Below, piece by piece: positions 36,841 to 47,176 of a stretch of 64,000 nt of DNA. This DNA comes from Leptospira ellinghausenii (GTDB taxonomy: Bacteria; Spirochaetota; Leptospiria; Leptospirales; Leptospiraceae): positions 1-64,000 of the forward strand of contig NZ_BFAZ01000008.1 of the NCBI RefSeq assembly GCF_003114815.1, read 5' to 3'. How positions within the stretch are numbered: the first letter of the stretch is position 1; the number at the start of each line of letters is the position of its first letter. The position numbers and the translations under genes were made by a program. Under the pieces are notes generated by a model. The model was given only the letters and a program-made list of their open reading frames with translations. It did not search any database and had not been told where the DNA came from.

Positions 36841-38067
36841 ATGAAGTTTCCTACTTTACAACTGACGATAATGTTTTGTGTTTCAATCAATTTCTTCAGT
36901 TGTAAAGAGAATTCATTTCATGTTGATCATTGGAAACATCCCTTACCTCTGTTAAATGGTTCAAACCAGGGGAAACAATTACAACTTTCCTCCATGGAAT
37001 CCAATATGGATCCAAAACAATGTGCCCGTTGCCATGAAGACCAGTGGAAATCTTGGAAGAATAGTTTTCATGCGAAGTCCATTGGGAATGGACTGATCTG
37101 GCAAAAACAAGTATTAGATTCAAAGGAATTTAACAATTGTTTAAATTGCCATTCCCCTTTATTAGAAACTAAAGTTGAACTTTCCGGAACATTACGTACA
37201 AATGAAATCTTCCAATCCCAAAAACAACATTTCCCTGAAGGAATTTCGAATCCATCTATACAATGTGCAAGTTGCCATATCCGAAATCAAACATGGTATG
37301 GTCCTCCAAGAAAAACATTAAATCAAAATAAAACTGAAGATGATTTCTTTCCGCATAACGGATTTCAGGCGAAATCAGAATTTGAGAACTCACTTTTTTG
37401 TAAATCCTGTCATGAAAGTCCTAAGTATGGAGTGTTTTTGAATGGGAAACAACTGATGGAAGTCTACAAAGAATGGGAGAACTCATCATTTGCCAAACAA
37501 GATTTCCAATGCCAAAATTGCCATATGCCCAACAGGGAACATTCTTGGAAAGGAATTCATGATCCAGAATTTGTGAGAAAGTCTGTACAACCTTCTTGGA
37601 AACTGGAAAGGATATCCAATGGTGAAATTCGAATCTATGCAGAACTTAAATCTATCGCCGTTGGTCACAAATTCCCAACTTACTTGGTGCCAAAAGTTTA
37701 TTTACGATTTTATACAATCGAGACAAACGGAAAAAAAACGTTAATCGAAGAATCCATCATTGGAAGGCTTGTCAATACGAATCTTTCAGAAGAATACTAT
37801 GACACAAGAATAGCACCTAACGATAAACATACGATAGACTTTACATACAAATTGAACAATTTGAAGATAGAAAAAATAGAATGGGAAACTATAGTTGATC
37901 CAGATGAACACTATGTTCGCAGTTTTGAAGAAAGTTTAATTGAAAAGAGTGAATTTTTATCCAAGGAAACTAAAAAACAGTTAGAACTTTCTCTTTCCGA
38001 AAAAAGAGAAAGTCTATACAAATTGTTTACTTTGAGTTTACCAATGCCTGTTTTACTTCGACAATGA
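36841..38067 (+). CDS. Pentaheme cytochrome c lipoprotein
   Basis: 408 residues, lipoprotein signal ending NFFSC. Five haem motifs: CARCH, CLNCH, CASCH, CKSCH and CQNCH. Spacing and context (CHEDQWKSWKNSFHAKS) match the pentaheme protein at 27601. A C-terminal beta-rich part with GHKFPTYLVPKVYLRFY and HTIDFTYKL follows. It is the last gene of the rhodanese-barrel cluster and overlaps metZ tail to tail by 41 bases. It should exchange electrons with the beta-barrel and rhodanese partners at the outer membrane (inference). Confidence 0.9.
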   Translation: MKFPTLQLTIMFCVSINFFSCKENSFHVDHWKHPLPLLNGSNQGKQLQLSSMESNMDPKQCARCHEDQWKSWKNSFHAKSIGNGLIWQKQVLDSKEFNNCLNCHSPLLETKVELSGTLRTNEIFQSQKQHFPEGISNPSIQCASCHIRNQTWYGPPRKTLNQNKTEDDFFPHNGFQAKSEFENSLFCKSCHESPKYGVFLNGKQLMEVYKEWENSSFAKQDFQCQNCHMPNREHSWKGIHDPEFVRKSVQPSWKLERISNGEIRIYAELKSIAVGHKFPTYLVPKVYLRFYTIETNGKKTLIEESIIGRLVNTNLSEEYYDTRIAPNDKHTIDFTYKLNNLKIEKIEWETIVDPDEHYVRSFEESLIEKSEFLSKETKKQLELSLSEKRESLYKLFTLSLPMPVLLRQ

Positions 38068-39199
38068 TGTCATCTATGTGTTCCAGCCCCACAGAAACCC
38101 GAATGAGTCCGGGTTTTATCCCCACTGCCAACCTTTCCTCTTCCGTAAGTTTGGAATGTGTGGTTGTTGTAGGATGTGTCACAGTGGTTCTTGTATCTCC
38201 CAAATTAGCAGTTAAAGAAAACCATTTGAGTGCATCCAAGAATTTTTTAGCCCTTTCGACTCCACCTTTTATCACGAAGGAAACAATTCCTCCACCAGAT
38301 CGCATTTGTTTTTTAGCAACCGCATAACCTGGGTCATTCGGCAAAAAAGGATACCTTACTAGTTCCACATCAGCTGATTCTTGTAAAAATGTGGCAAGTT
38401 TCATCGCATTTTCCGCATGGCGGTCCATTCGAACTGCCAATGTTTCCAAACTTTTTGATATGATCCAAGCATTCATAGGTGAGAGTGAAGGACCAGTGTT
38501 TCTTGCCATATACCGGATCGGTTGGATGAGTTCTTTTTTACCTAAAATCACACCAGCAATTACTCTACCTTGACCATCTAAGTATTTTGTTGCAGAATGG
38601 ATCACAATGTCTGCTCCGAAGTCTGCAGGCCTTTGCACATAGGGAGAACAAAAACAATTGTCAACTATGAGAATGACTTTTTTCTTTTTGCATAAAGTGC
38701 CTACCCATTCCAAGTCAACGATATCAAGCCCTGGATTAGAAGGTGTTTCAATGTAAAGGATCTTGGTATTTTCTTTGATGGCCGATTCCCAGTCCTCTGG
38801 TTTATCCATGTCAACATAAGTTGTCGTTACACCAAACCGTGGTAAGATGTTCGCAAAAATTTGATGTGTAGATCCAAAAATTGCTCTTGCCGATACTATG
38901 TGATCCCCTGATTTTACAAGTCCAAAAATAGAGGTAAACACAGCAGACATTCCAGACGCAGTGGCGATTCCATCTTCTGTGTGCTCTAAGGCACATAATT
39001 TTTCGATAAGTTCGGTTGTATTGGGATTGGAAAACCGAGTGTATTGGTTTCCAGTTACCTCTTCCGCAAAAAGTGCCCTCGCATGTTCGGCATCATCAAA
39101 TACAAAGCTGGATGTTAAAAATAAGGGGGTCGAATGTTCTTTTTCCCCAGTACGTTTCGTTTGGATGCGGATGGCTTCAGTTTCAAAATGTTCAAACAT
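38027..39199 (-). CDS. metZ: O-succinylhomoserine (or O-acetylhomoserine) sulfhydrylase
   Basis: 390 residues from the ATG at 39199 (an upstream in-frame TTG at 39211 exists). Cys/Met-metabolism PLP enzyme family. Seen: SSFVFDDAEHA, YTRFSNPNT, ASGMSAVFT, IETPSNPGLDIVD, DNCFCSPYVQRP and HSATKYLDGQGRVIAG, whose Lys binds PLP. The DNCFCSPYVQRP and GQGRVIAG pattern favours MetZ (direct sulfhydrylation to homocysteine) over cystathionine gamma-synthase. It stands beside a sulfur-chemistry cluster, though on the opposite strand. Confidence 0.88.
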   Translation of the reverse strand: MFEHFETEAIRIQTKRTGEKEHSTPLFLTSSFVFDDAEHARALFAEEVTGNQYTRFSNPNTTELIEKLCALEHTEDGIATASGMSAVFTSIFGLVKSGDHIVSARAIFGSTHQIFANILPRFGVTTTYVDMDKPEDWESAIKENTKILYIETPSNPGLDIVDLEWVGTLCKKKKVILIVDNCFCSPYVQRPADFGADIVIHSATKYLDGQGRVIAGVILGKKELIQPIRYMARNTGPSLSPMNAWIISKSLETLAVRMDRHAENAMKLATFLQESADVELVRYPFLPNDPGYAVAKKQMRSGGGIVSFVIKGGVERAKKFLDALKWFSLTANLGDTRTTVTHPTTTTHSKLTEEERLAVGIKPGLIRVSVGLEHIDDIIVEVKQALVNSK

Positions 39200-39256
39200 G
39201 TCTTCTACCAAACTTAGTGAAGAGCATACGAATTCATCATTTTTTTTGGAAAATAT

Positions 39257-39290
39257 CTGCTATAGAATCGAATTTAGACTACTATAACAG
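39257..39290 (-). terminator. Candidate terminator after the MacB-like operon
   Basis: CTGCTATAG (39257-39265) pairs with CTATAACAG (39282-39290) with one wobble; on the minus strand it lies 5 bases after the ATPase stop and is followed by ATATTTTCC. This would end the 41988-39296 transporter operon before metZ. Confidence 0.4.
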
Positions 39291-39295
39291 AATTT

Positions 39296-39967
39296 CTATG
39301 AAATTTCAGCAATTTTTCCATCCACCATATGGATTCTCTGCCTGGCAATTGCCGCATAATCAGGGTCATGCGTTACAAACAGAATCGTAGTTCCATCTTC
39401 TTTGTTGATCCGTTTGAAGATCTCCATCACCTTGTCCCCGTTAGCTGTATCCAAATTTCCAGTGGGTTCATCGGCAAACAAAAACTTTGGTTTTTGGACA
39501 AGAGCACGTGCAATCGCTACCCTTTGCCCTTCACCACCTGACATTTGACTTGGGAACTTATCCTTACAATGGGAAACGGAAAAACTTTCCATCAAATGAA
39601 GAGCATAGTCTTCTACTAACTTTTGTTTCCCTGTTTTACGAGCGGGCATCGTAATATTTTCTAAGCCTGTTAATTCTGGTAATAAATAATGGAATTGGAA
39701 AACAAATCCAATGGATAGATTTCTAAGCTCATGAAGGGCTTTGCTATCCATTTGCAATAAAGAATTACCACCAAGTTTCACATCACCACTTGTTGGAAAA
39801 TCAAGTCCACTCACGATATACAAAAGTGTTGACTTACCGGAACCAGACTTTCCTGTGAGGGCAACAAAATCACCTTCTTTGATCTGTAAAGATACATCTT
39901 GTAAGACAACTTGAGGGGGTTCTCCAAATGATTTAAAAATTTGGTTGGCTTCTATACCCAAATTCAT
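39296..39967 (-). CDS. ABC transporter ATPase, MacB/LolD type
   Basis: 223 residues. Walker A GKSGSGKST, signature MSGGEGQRVAIARAL, Walker [13 protein letters not shown] and H-loop VTHD. The ADEPTGNLD context is characteristic of the MacB/LolD/FtsE branch. It overlaps the permease gene by 4 bases. With an adaptor protein in the operon, an efflux system of the MacAB type is more likely than lipoprotein sorting. Confidence 0.9.
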   Translation of the reverse strand: MNLGIEANQIFKSFGEPPQVVLQDVSLQIKEGDFVALTGKSGSGKSTLLYIVSGLDFPTSGDVKLGGNSLLQMDSKALHELRNLSIGFVFQFHYLLPELTGLENITMPARKTGKQKLVEDYALHLMESFSVSHCKDKFPSQMSGGEGQRVAIARALVQKPKFLFADEPTGNLDTANGDKVMEIFKRINKEDGTTILFVTHDPDYAAIARQRIHMVDGKIAEIS

Positions 39968-41217
39968 GTAGCACCTCTGATGATGTCAACTGGAGACAAA
40001 CGACTTGCCATACGAGCTGGAATATAACTGGCAATTGATGCACTAAGAACTGCAATTGAAAAACCTTTTACATAAATCATCACATCCCAAGAAATCATCA
40101 TTGTTTTCATGAGTGCTTTAGAGTTTTGTTTTGGATCTCCAATAGGAATTCCATCTATATAATAACATCCAAGAATACCTACAAAAATTCCTAGAATGGC
40201 ACCCAATGTTCCTAAAAATAGTCCTTGAAAAATAAACAATTGGATTGTATCCTTTTCATCGAAACCAATGGACCGTAAAATCGCAACTTCCTTCTTTTTT
40301 TGGTTCACCACCATATTGAGTATGTTATAAATTCCAAAGGCAACAACAAGGATGATCGTAAAGGTTGTTGAGTTTCTTACAATATCTTGAGTCCGAAACA
40401 CTTGTAAGATACTAGCGTTCACTTCGTCCCAACTTTCAACCTTATCTTTGCTAAAGTATCTCCAGTCTTCAGCAATTTCTTTTGCCATACGAATGTCTTT
40501 AATTTTGACAATGATCTGTGAAATTTCACCACTGGACTTTGTAATACTTTGAACAGAGGATAAGGAAGAATAAACTGTCACTTCATCTATCATACGATTT
40601 CCCGTACTTAATATACCGACGATTTTGATCGGGATGAGATCTGTTCCTGGGATATATACAAAAATGGTATCATCTACTTTGGCACCGAGTTTATTCAGAA
40701 CCCCTTCACCCGCAATGGCAAGGGAAGTTCCTCGTGATAGGTCAGCTAATTTTCCTTCGACAATGTAATCACTGAGATTCGTCACTTTAGGTTGGATATT
40801 TGGATCCACACCCACAAACCTAGCAGGAGCCGTTGATTTTCCGTTCACAAAAATGACTTCTTTTGTGAGTTGAGGAGCATAGGATATCACCCTATGGTCA
40901 TTGGACAATTTATCCATCCACCCAAGAACATTCGTTAATCGTGAGTTATCGGTTCTACCAGAAGGAGGAGAAAGCCATCTAACTTCTTTTCCTTGGAAGA
41001 ACACATCATCGAACGTACGTTCGGTGATTAGCTCATCTTTCGGAGAAATTTTGATTTGACCATCAGAATTCACAAGTTGGTCAGTAATGACTGCTTGGAA
41101 ACCAAGCATAATTCCAGAAAATACAATATATCCAGCTGTCCCAAGTACAATCCCAATTAGCGTTAAAATCGATTGTTGGGGTCTCGAAAAGATTTGTCGG
41201 ATCGCAAGGAATAACAT
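39964..41217 (-). CDS. ABC transporter permease, MacB/FtsX type
   Basis: 417 residues. One N-terminal membrane helix (about 15-40), a large periplasmic domain, and three C-terminal helices (from about 280) with the FtsX motif VVNQKKKEVAILRSIGFDEKD and YIPARMASRLSPVDIIRG at the end. It works with the ATPase downstream and the adaptor upstream, whose stop lies next to its start. Confidence 0.9.
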   Translation of the reverse strand: MLFLAIRQIFSRPQQSILTLIGIVLGTAGYIVFSGIMLGFQAVITDQLVNSDGQIKISPKDELITERTFDDVFFQGKEVRWLSPPSGRTDNSRLTNVLGWMDKLSNDHRVISYAPQLTKEVIFVNGKSTAPARFVGVDPNIQPKVTNLSDYIVEGKLADLSRGTSLAIAGEGVLNKLGAKVDDTIFVYIPGTDLIPIKIVGILSTGNRMIDEVTVYSSLSSVQSITKSSGEISQIIVKIKDIRMAKEIAEDWRYFSKDKVESWDEVNASILQVFRTQDIVRNSTTFTIILVVAFGIYNILNMVVNQKKKEVAILRSIGFDEKDTIQLFIFQGLFLGTLGAILGIFVGILGCYYIDGIPIGDPKQNSKALMKTMMISWDVMIYVKGFSIAVLSASIASYIPARMASRLSPVDIIRGAT

Positions 41218-41988
41218 CTAATTTTTGACTAGGACCTCATCCCCTTCGATTAAATCCCCTTGTATGAGTTCACCAAACTCTGAATTAATGGCACCAATTC
41301 GAATTTCGATTTTTTCACGTTTCCCATTTCGATAACGTGTGAGTTTCCCTCTTTCCACAGAGACTAAAGGTACAAGGATCACATTGTCTTTGGAAGAAAC
41401 TTCAATGGCAACATCTGTTGTCATATCAGGTAAAATTCCTTGGGGCAATTCATGTGGTCCTATCCTCACGAGAAACTGGCCGTTTGATGGATAAATTCGT
41501 TCTACTTCCCCTTTATAAACATTCCCTCGGATGGATTCAAAACTGAGTTGGGCATGTTGCCCAGGTTTCACTCGTAATGCTGATTCTTGGTCGAGGGAAA
41601 CAGAGATGTACACCTCTTTTAGGTTTTGGATTTCCAAAATGGGTAACCCAGGCATAGCCGTTTCGTTTTTGGCAATGCTGAGTTTGGTAACAGTGCCTGT
41701 AATCGGGGAACGGAAGGTAATTCCCGAATCATTCACTAAGAGTGGATCTCCCTTTTTGACTGATTGTCCTTCTTCCACATAAATTTCTCGGACAGATGCC
41801 GCGATTCCAAATTTTAAGATAAAACTATCAACCGGTTTCACAGTTCCTAGTGCATAGACAGCTTCCACTAACGAACCTTTTTTGATGACAAGCAAATTGG
41901 ACTTCGAACCCCGAAAGACAATGACAAGGATCAAAATTAGAATGATTACAATGAAGGATACGAACCCGTAGAGTTTTTTACGATTCAT
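41218..41988 (-). CDS. HlyD/MacA-type membrane-fusion adaptor
   Basis: 256 residues, short for the family. One N-terminal membrane anchor (about 8-26), then barrel-sandwich parts: VREIYVEEGQSVKKGDPLLV, SPITGTVTKLSIAKNETA, a beta-barrel, and a membrane-proximal end. The helical hairpin of typical MacA is almost missing (direct pass from QSVKKGDPLL to FRSPITGTV), so it may not reach an outer-membrane channel. The start codon lies in a small hairpin (41986-42003). Confidence 0.87.
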   Translation of the reverse strand: MNRKKLYGFVSFIVIILILILVIVFRGSKSNLLVIKKGSLVEAVYALGTVKPVDSFILKFGIAASVREIYVEEGQSVKKGDPLLVNDSGITFRSPITGTVTKLSIAKNETAMPGLPILEIQNLKEVYISVSLDQESALRVKPGQHAQLSFESIRGNVYKGEVERIYPSNGQFLVRIGPHELPQGILPDMTTDVAIEVSSKDNVILVPLVSVERGKLTRYRNGKREKIEIRIGAINSEFGELIQGDLIEGDEVLVKN

Positions 41989-42041
41989 GATGACCCCATC
42001 ATGATCACTTCGTTTGATTTGGAAATCTTTTTTCTTTTGAA

Positions 42042-43331
42042 TTAACGAGCAAAGGTAAAGAGAAATTCACCTTCTTTGTCTTTGGCGGGGAAATATTCTT
42101 CGCACCTAACATCAACAAACTGCCCTTTTTGTAAGGTATCAATAGGGAATGTTTCAGGAAGACGTCCTTTTAAATAATGATCCGTCACAAGCCTTCCATC
42201 GTTTTCCAATATGGCTTCAAAGGTTTTCCCGATGGCAGATTTTGCATAAACTTCGTGTAGTTGGGAGCTGAGCGCCATAAGATCTAATACTCTGCGTTTT
42301 TTTTCATCCCCAGGGATAGGATCACCCAAACTTTCGGCGGAGGTTCCTTTGCGAACAGAATACGGGAATACGTGTAATTTGGCAAACCCAAGCTCAACTA
42401 ACAATCGCTTGGTTTCTCGGAATTCCACTTCTGTTTCTGAAGGGAAACCTACAATCACATCTGTTCCTAAAAACAAATTGGGTAGTTTTGATTTTGCAAG
42501 TTCAATACGTGTACGAAACGCATCAGGGTGGTAGGTTCGTCGCATATCTTTTAAGATTTTTCGACTACCACTTTGGATGGGAACATGTAAAAATTTACAA
42601 AACCTTGGGTGTTGCATTAAATCAAGTAACCCAGAGCCAACATCAGGAGGCTCAATGGAGGACAAACGAATCCTTGAGTATTCTAATACTTTTAAGATAT
42701 CTTCCACTAAGTTCAGAAACCCTTTTTCTCCGTTTTCCAATCGGTACCAACCCAAATTAACGCCCGTTAATTGAATTTCACCCACTCCATTGTCTTGTAA
42801 GTATTTAACTTGGTCTATAATGTCCCCGTAGTTTCGACTGACCCCAAGTCCTCTTGCCGCAGGAATTTTGCAATAAGAACACTTTCGATTACAACCATCT
42901 TGGATTTTTAGATAGGCTCTAGTATGTCCTTCCGGTAATACGTCTGAGTAAGAAAAACGATCTAAGTTAGGTGGTTGTGAGTAGGATTTGCCTTCCCAAT
43001 CTGCTAAGATTTGGTAAGGCAAACTGCTTTTTTCGGTATTCCCAAAAACTCCAAACACCCCAGGGATATTTTGTAAAACTTCTTTGTCGGTCTCCGCATA
43101 ACAGCCAGTCACATATACTTTTGCACCAGGATTTGTGCGAATGGCATTACGGATGATGTTTCGATTTTTGACATCAGCTTTGTTTGTTACGGTACATGTG
43201 TTTACAACGATGTACTCTGCGTTTTCATCTGCTGTAGCGAGGGTAAACCCTTTGTCTTTTAGGACGGAGTACATTCCATCTGTCTCAAAAAAATTGAGAC
43301 GGCAACCGAGTGTATGGAACTTAATTTTCAC
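42042..43331 (-). CDS. mtaB: tRNA t6A37 methylthiotransferase MtaB
   Basis: 429 residues. Radical SAM enzyme that converts t6A37 to ms2t6A37 in tRNA. UPF0004 domain with [17 protein letters not shown] and YVTGCYAE (three Cys for the auxiliary cluster), radical-SAM motif CNRKCSYC, and a C-terminal TRAM-like region. The LGCRLNFFE start distinguishes MtaB from MiaB and RimO. It overlaps the TPR gene by 4 bases. Confidence 0.93.
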   Translation of the reverse strand: MKIKFHTLGCRLNFFETDGMYSVLKDKGFTLATADENAEYIVVNTCTVTNKADVKNRNIIRNAIRTNPGAKVYVTGCYAETDKEVLQNIPGVFGVFGNTEKSSLPYQILADWEGKSYSQPPNLDRFSYSDVLPEGHTRAYLKIQDGCNRKCSYCKIPAARGLGVSRNYGDIIDQVKYLQDNGVGEIQLTGVNLGWYRLENGEKGFLNLVEDILKVLEYSRIRLSSIEPPDVGSGLLDLMQHPRFCKFLHVPIQSGSRKILKDMRRTYHPDAFRTRIELAKSKLPNLFLGTDVIVGFPSETEVEFRETKRLLVELGFAKLHVFPYSVRKGTSAESLGDPIPGDEKKRRVLDLMALSSQLHEVYAKSAIGKTFEAILENDGRLVTDHYLKGRLPETFPIDTLQKGQFVDVRCEEYFPAKDKEGEFLFTFAR

Positions 43332-44107
43332 AGGGCTGCGAGTGCGGTAATCCTTTTCGAATTTTCTTTAATGGTATTACTTTCTCCATTGAGAGAGGAT
43401 GCCTTTTCGATACATGTTTTGGCTTCTTCCAAAAAGGTATTGGCCTGATTTTTTTTGCCCAATTTTTTATTCGTTCTATATAGTGATTCTTGAACGAGTG
43501 CTAGGTTATTCCAAATTTCTGCAGAGTTTTGGTTGATACTAGATGCCCAACGTAAACTCATATCAGCCTTGTCATAATTTTTTAATTGGTAATAAATTTT
43601 ACCTTCTAACTCTAACATACGAACATCACTCGGACTTCCGGCTTTTGCTTTTTCAATTTGGGAAAGAGCAGTTTTGGAAGCTCCCTTTTCAGAGAGTGCC
43701 AATGCATAATAATAACGAATCTCTGGATTTTGTGGGTACATGGGGATGGCTTTTTCAGCCAACTCAATCGCAGGTTTCCATTTTTTGTGTCGAGTTAATA
43801 TGGCAAGGCTTCCTTGGAGGAGGTCTTCATCATCTGGTTTTCGTTTTCTTGCTTCCAACATATTTTTGTAGGAATTATCAAAGTCGTTTAACTTATCATA
43901 ATTGTAAGCAAGTAAGGCAAAAAATTCGTAAGATGACTTACCATCCGCAAGTAGGCTTTTTACGAGTTCGATTGATTTAGAATAGTTTTTAGTTTTGTAT
44001 TCATCCACCGCTTGGAAATAAGCAGAACCAACTTGTTCCTTCTCTTGCGCATACAATGTGGATACAAGTAGACAAATAACAGCAGTGATGTGAAAAAAAT
44101 GTTTCAT
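43328..44107 (-). CDS. Exported TPR-repeat protein
   Basis: 259 residues. Signal peptide 1-20 (LVSTLYA-Q). The rest is tetratricopeptide repeats, for example [56 protein letters not shown] and [11 protein letters not shown]. It probably acts as a periplasmic protein-interaction scaffold; the partner is unknown. Coupled by 4-base overlaps to mtaB and to the upstream small membrane protein gene. Confidence 0.83.
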   Translation of the reverse strand: MKHFFHITAVICLLVSTLYAQEKEQVGSAYFQAVDEYKTKNYSKSIELVKSLLADGKSSYEFFALLAYNYDKLNDFDNSYKNMLEARKRKPDDEDLLQGSLAILTRHKKWKPAIELAEKAIPMYPQNPEIRYYYALALSEKGASKTALSQIEKAKAGSPSDVRMLELEGKIYYQLKNYDKADMSLRWASSINQNSAEIWNNLALVQESLYRTNKKLGKKNQANTFLEEAKTCIEKASSLNGESNTIKENSKRITALAAL

Positions 44108-44538
44108 AGTAAATCCGAGGGAACCGTAATGGAGTTCAAATTGACCGTATCGATCCTGGAATGGTATGGTTCAATAGGGTCCAGGTATAGGAAAACGCTT
44201 CCCCCTTTGGAAAGCAAGTAATGTTCGATATGTTCTTCTGTAATGATTTCCATATCCCCTACATAAAGAATTGGATTTTCCCCAGGGCCCAGGTGCAGAT
44301 GGAATTCTTCAGTAGGTAAAAAATCGGATAAATTCAGATACCCTGAACCATAATACAAACCCGATTGGAAGTAGTATTTGTAATGAACTTTGACTTCAGG
44401 TAGGATTAAATTCGGCCGGATGTATCCGAGTTCGATTCGTTCTATCGTCCCAACAGTGCGAATTTTACGTAGTTGGAACCAAATTTTACGAATGAAAAAG
44501 TAAGAAAACAGGAAGACGAGGGGAATGAGAATTGCCAT
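44104..44538 (-). CDS. Small membrane-anchored hypothetical protein
   Basis: 144 residues. One N-terminal membrane segment (about 2-17, extending to a basic stop FQLRKIR) and a beta-rich soluble part with GTIERIELGYIRPNLILPEVKVHYKY, reminiscent of DUF3592-type proteins. No catalytic motif. Between clpC (25 bases upstream) and the TPR gene in one transcription direction. Confidence 0.68.
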   Translation of the reverse strand: MAILIPLVFLFSYFFIRKIWFQLRKIRTVGTIERIELGYIRPNLILPEVKVHYKYYFQSGLYYGSGYLNLSDFLPTEEFHLHLGPGENPILYVGDMEIITEEHIEHYLLSKGGSVFLYLDPIEPYHSRIDTVNLNSITVPSDLL

Positions 44539-44563
44539 TTCCGTTCGCCTTCCTTCTCACTCT

Positions 44564-47116
44564 CTAAACGAGAGCTAAGTCTTTTTCCTCAGTGTTTGGA
44601 GAAGAACCGTCATCTTTTTTCGGGACTTCTTTGTAGTCGGACCAAGGAGTTTCGGAATATACAAGTTTCCCTTCTGCCATATCTACCAATATTTTGGTAG
44701 GGTTGTCATACACCCCTTTTAGAGACTGCACTGCCATATAATCTTCCAACTCTCTTTGGAACACACGTCTGAGAGGACGTGCCCCATAGTTTTGGTCGTA
44801 TCCGATGGTAGCAAAATGTTCTTTTGCACCTTGTGATAGTTCCACTAGAACTTTTTTCTCCGTCAAACGTTTGTTAAAATCCTTCAACATGATATCAACA
44901 ATGCTAACGATTTCTTCTTTTTTGAGAGGAGCAAAGTATACGACTTCATCTACACGGTTGAGAAACTCAGGATTGAAATGTTTTTTCAATTGTTCTCTAG
45001 CTTGTTCTGCTTTGTAAGTTTCTCTTTCTTCCGCAAAATCTTCAAAACCCAATCGTCCACCTTTGGAAATTTCCTTAGCGGCAATATTGGATGTCATGAT
45101 GATAATGGTATCTCGGAAATTCACCTTACGACCTTTGGTGTCTGTTAAATTTCCCTCTTCCATTATTTGGAGTAGGATATTAAACAAATCATGGTGTGCT
45201 TTTTCAATCTCATCGAGTAACACCAAACTATATGGTTTTCTCCTCACAAATTCAGTGAGTTGGCCACCATCATCATACCCAACATACCCTGGAGGTGCTC
45301 CGATGAGTCTGGAAACTGCATGAGGTTCCATGTATTCAGACATATCAATACGAAGCATATTGTCTTCTGAACCAAACAACTGCTCAGCGAGAGCTTTTGC
45401 GAGTTCTGTTTTTCCCACTCCTGTTGGTCCAAGGAAGATAAAAGAACCTGTAGGTCGCTTTTCACTTTTGAGACCAGTGCGTGAACGTCTGACAGCACGT
45501 GCCACTTTTTCGATGGCTTCGGTTTGGCCGACAATTCGAGATTTGATGTCCTCTTCCAAATTGAGAAGTTTGGTGTTTTCGGACTGTTCCATTTTTTTCA
45601 AAGGAATGCCAGTCCATAAACTGACCACAGAAAGGATGTCTTCTTCTTCGATCGAAACAGCATATCCTTCCATACGTTCTTGCCATTGTTTGGTTTTTTC
45701 TTCCAATTGGCCTTTTTTACGATTCACTTCATCACGAACAGCTGCTGCTTTCTCATATTCTTGGCTACGAACCAAATCTTCTTTTTTGACAGAAAGTGCT
45801 TTGATCTCTTCTTCAATCTCTTTGATTTCATTAGGTCGTTGGCAATTCGCAAGGCGTGCTTTGGCTCCAGCTTCATCAATGATGTCAATTGCCTTGTCTG
45901 GTAAAAAACGATCATTGATATAACGATGAGATAATTTCACAGCTTGTTCTATGGCTTTTTCCGAATAACGCACTTTATGGTGGGCTTCGTAAGCTTTTTT
46001 CAAACCATCTAAGATAAGAACTGCATCATCCACAGAAGGTTCAAGAACCTTCACCATTTGGAATCGTCTTTCCAAAGCAGAATCTTTTTCGATGTATTTA
46101 CGGTATTCGTTATTGGTTGTCGCACCAATACATTGTAGTTCCCCACGAGCGAGTGCTGGTTTAAGAATGTTAGCAGCATCCACTGCTCCTTCAGCAGCAC
46201 CTGCTCCAATGAGAGTGTGTAACTCATCAATGAAGATGATGATGTTTTGTGAAGTGACGATTTCTTTCATGATTTTTTTCAATCGTTCTTCGAACTCACC
46301 ACGGTATTTGGTTCCTGCAATGAGGCTTGCCAAATCCAAAGATAACACTCGTTTTTCGAAAAGGAGATCAGGCACTAACTTTTCAATCACCGCTTGTGCA
46401 AGACCTTCTACAATTGCAGTTTTACCAACACCCGATTCTCCTACGAGCACTGGGTTGTTTTTTGTCTTACGAGATAAAATCTGAATCACTCGTTCGATCT
46501 CTTTTGACCTTCCGATGACAGGATCCAATTTTTTCTCACGAGCGAGTTGTGTGAGGTCACGTGCAAATTCGTCTAGGATCGGAGTTTTACTTTTTTCTTG
46601 TCTAGGAGTTGCCGTTTGTGTTTGGCTTTGCCCAGTGGTTTGAGAACCAGTTGTCCCACCACCTACTGCACCCGAAGGTGGAGCTCCGAGTAGTCGTAAA
46701 ATTTCCGACTTGATGACATTATAGTTCACACTGAAGGAAGATAATGATCCGCCAGCGATGTTATTATTATCACGAAGTAATGCGAGTAAAATGTGTTCGG
46801 TTCCCACATAATTATGTTTGAGGCGTTTTGCCTCTTCTTTGGAAACTTCGATCATTTTTTGGTACTTGTCTTGCCCTTGGCTGACATCGAGTAACAAAGC
46901 ACCCGAACCCTCACGGGTACGTTTCTCCACTTCTTTACGGAGTTCGTTTAAATTGATGTTTAGATTCGTTAGAATCTTAATCGCGACAGAGTCCTCTTCC
47001 CGGAGAAGCCCAAGTAGAATGTGTTCAGGACCGATAAAATCGGAGCCTAAACGTTTAGCCTCATCTTGGGCGATTTCGTTGATGACTCTTTTTGCTCTTT
47101 TTGTGAATTCCAACAT
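44564..47116 (-). CDS. clpC: ATP-dependent Clp protease ATPase subunit ClpC
   Basis: 850 residues. N domain with two Clp repeats (about 1-145), first AAA+ module with GESGVGKT and the DELH Walker B, a UVR/middle domain (about 410-480), second AAA+ with [16 protein letters not shown] and DEIEKAH, and a C-terminal ClpB-D2-like end. The UVR motif marks ClpC rather than ClpA or ClpB. It unfolds substrates for ClpP. The neighbouring McsA-McsB-like gene ends 60 bases upstream of its start, an arrangement like the Firmicute mcsA-mcsB-clpC operon. Confidence 0.95.
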   Translation of the reverse strand: MLEFTKRAKRVINEIAQDEAKRLGSDFIGPEHILLGLLREEDSVAIKILTNLNINLNELRKEVEKRTREGSGALLLDVSQGQDKYQKMIEVSKEEAKRLKHNYVGTEHILLALLRDNNNIAGGSLSSFSVNYNVIKSEILRLLGAPPSGAVGGGTTGSQTTGQSQTQTATPRQEKSKTPILDEFARDLTQLAREKKLDPVIGRSKEIERVIQILSRKTKNNPVLVGESGVGKTAIVEGLAQAVIEKLVPDLLFEKRVLSLDLASLIAGTKYRGEFEERLKKIMKEIVTSQNIIIFIDELHTLIGAGAAEGAVDAANILKPALARGELQCIGATTNNEYRKYIEKDSALERRFQMVKVLEPSVDDAVLILDGLKKAYEAHHKVRYSEKAIEQAVKLSHRYINDRFLPDKAIDIIDEAGAKARLANCQRPNEIKEIEEEIKALSVKKEDLVRSQEYEKAAAVRDEVNRKKGQLEEKTKQWQERMEGYAVSIEEEDILSVVSLWTGIPLKKMEQSENTKLLNLEEDIKSRIVGQTEAIEKVARAVRRSRTGLKSEKRPTGSFIFLGPTGVGKTELAKALAEQLFGSEDNMLRIDMSEYMEPHAVSRLIGAPPGYVGYDDGGQLTEFVRRKPYSLVLLDEIEKAHHDLFNILLQIMEEGNLTDTKGRKVNFRDTIIIMTSNIAAKEISKGGRLGFEDFAEERETYKAEQAREQLKKHFNPEFLNRVDEVVYFAPLKKEEIVSIVDIMLKDFNKRLTEKKVLVELSQGAKEHFATIGYDQNYGARPLRRVFQRELEDYMAVQSLKGVYDNPTKILVDMAEGKLVYSETPWSDYKEVPKKDDGSSPNTEEKDLALV

Positions 47117-47176
47117 GCCGCACCCTGCCTTTAGTAATTAGACGAACGTCCTTGTTCCCATCACGACCGTACTGGT

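Noticed and set aside
45330..45923. Plus-strand frame of 197 codons opposite clpC
   Set aside because: The minus-strand ClpC protein is intact and conserved here; the reverse frame has no recognisable features.
47117..47176. Hidden ctsR-like regulator or small gene before clpC
   Set aside because: The gap is only 60 bases and has no reading frame or obvious operator repeat.
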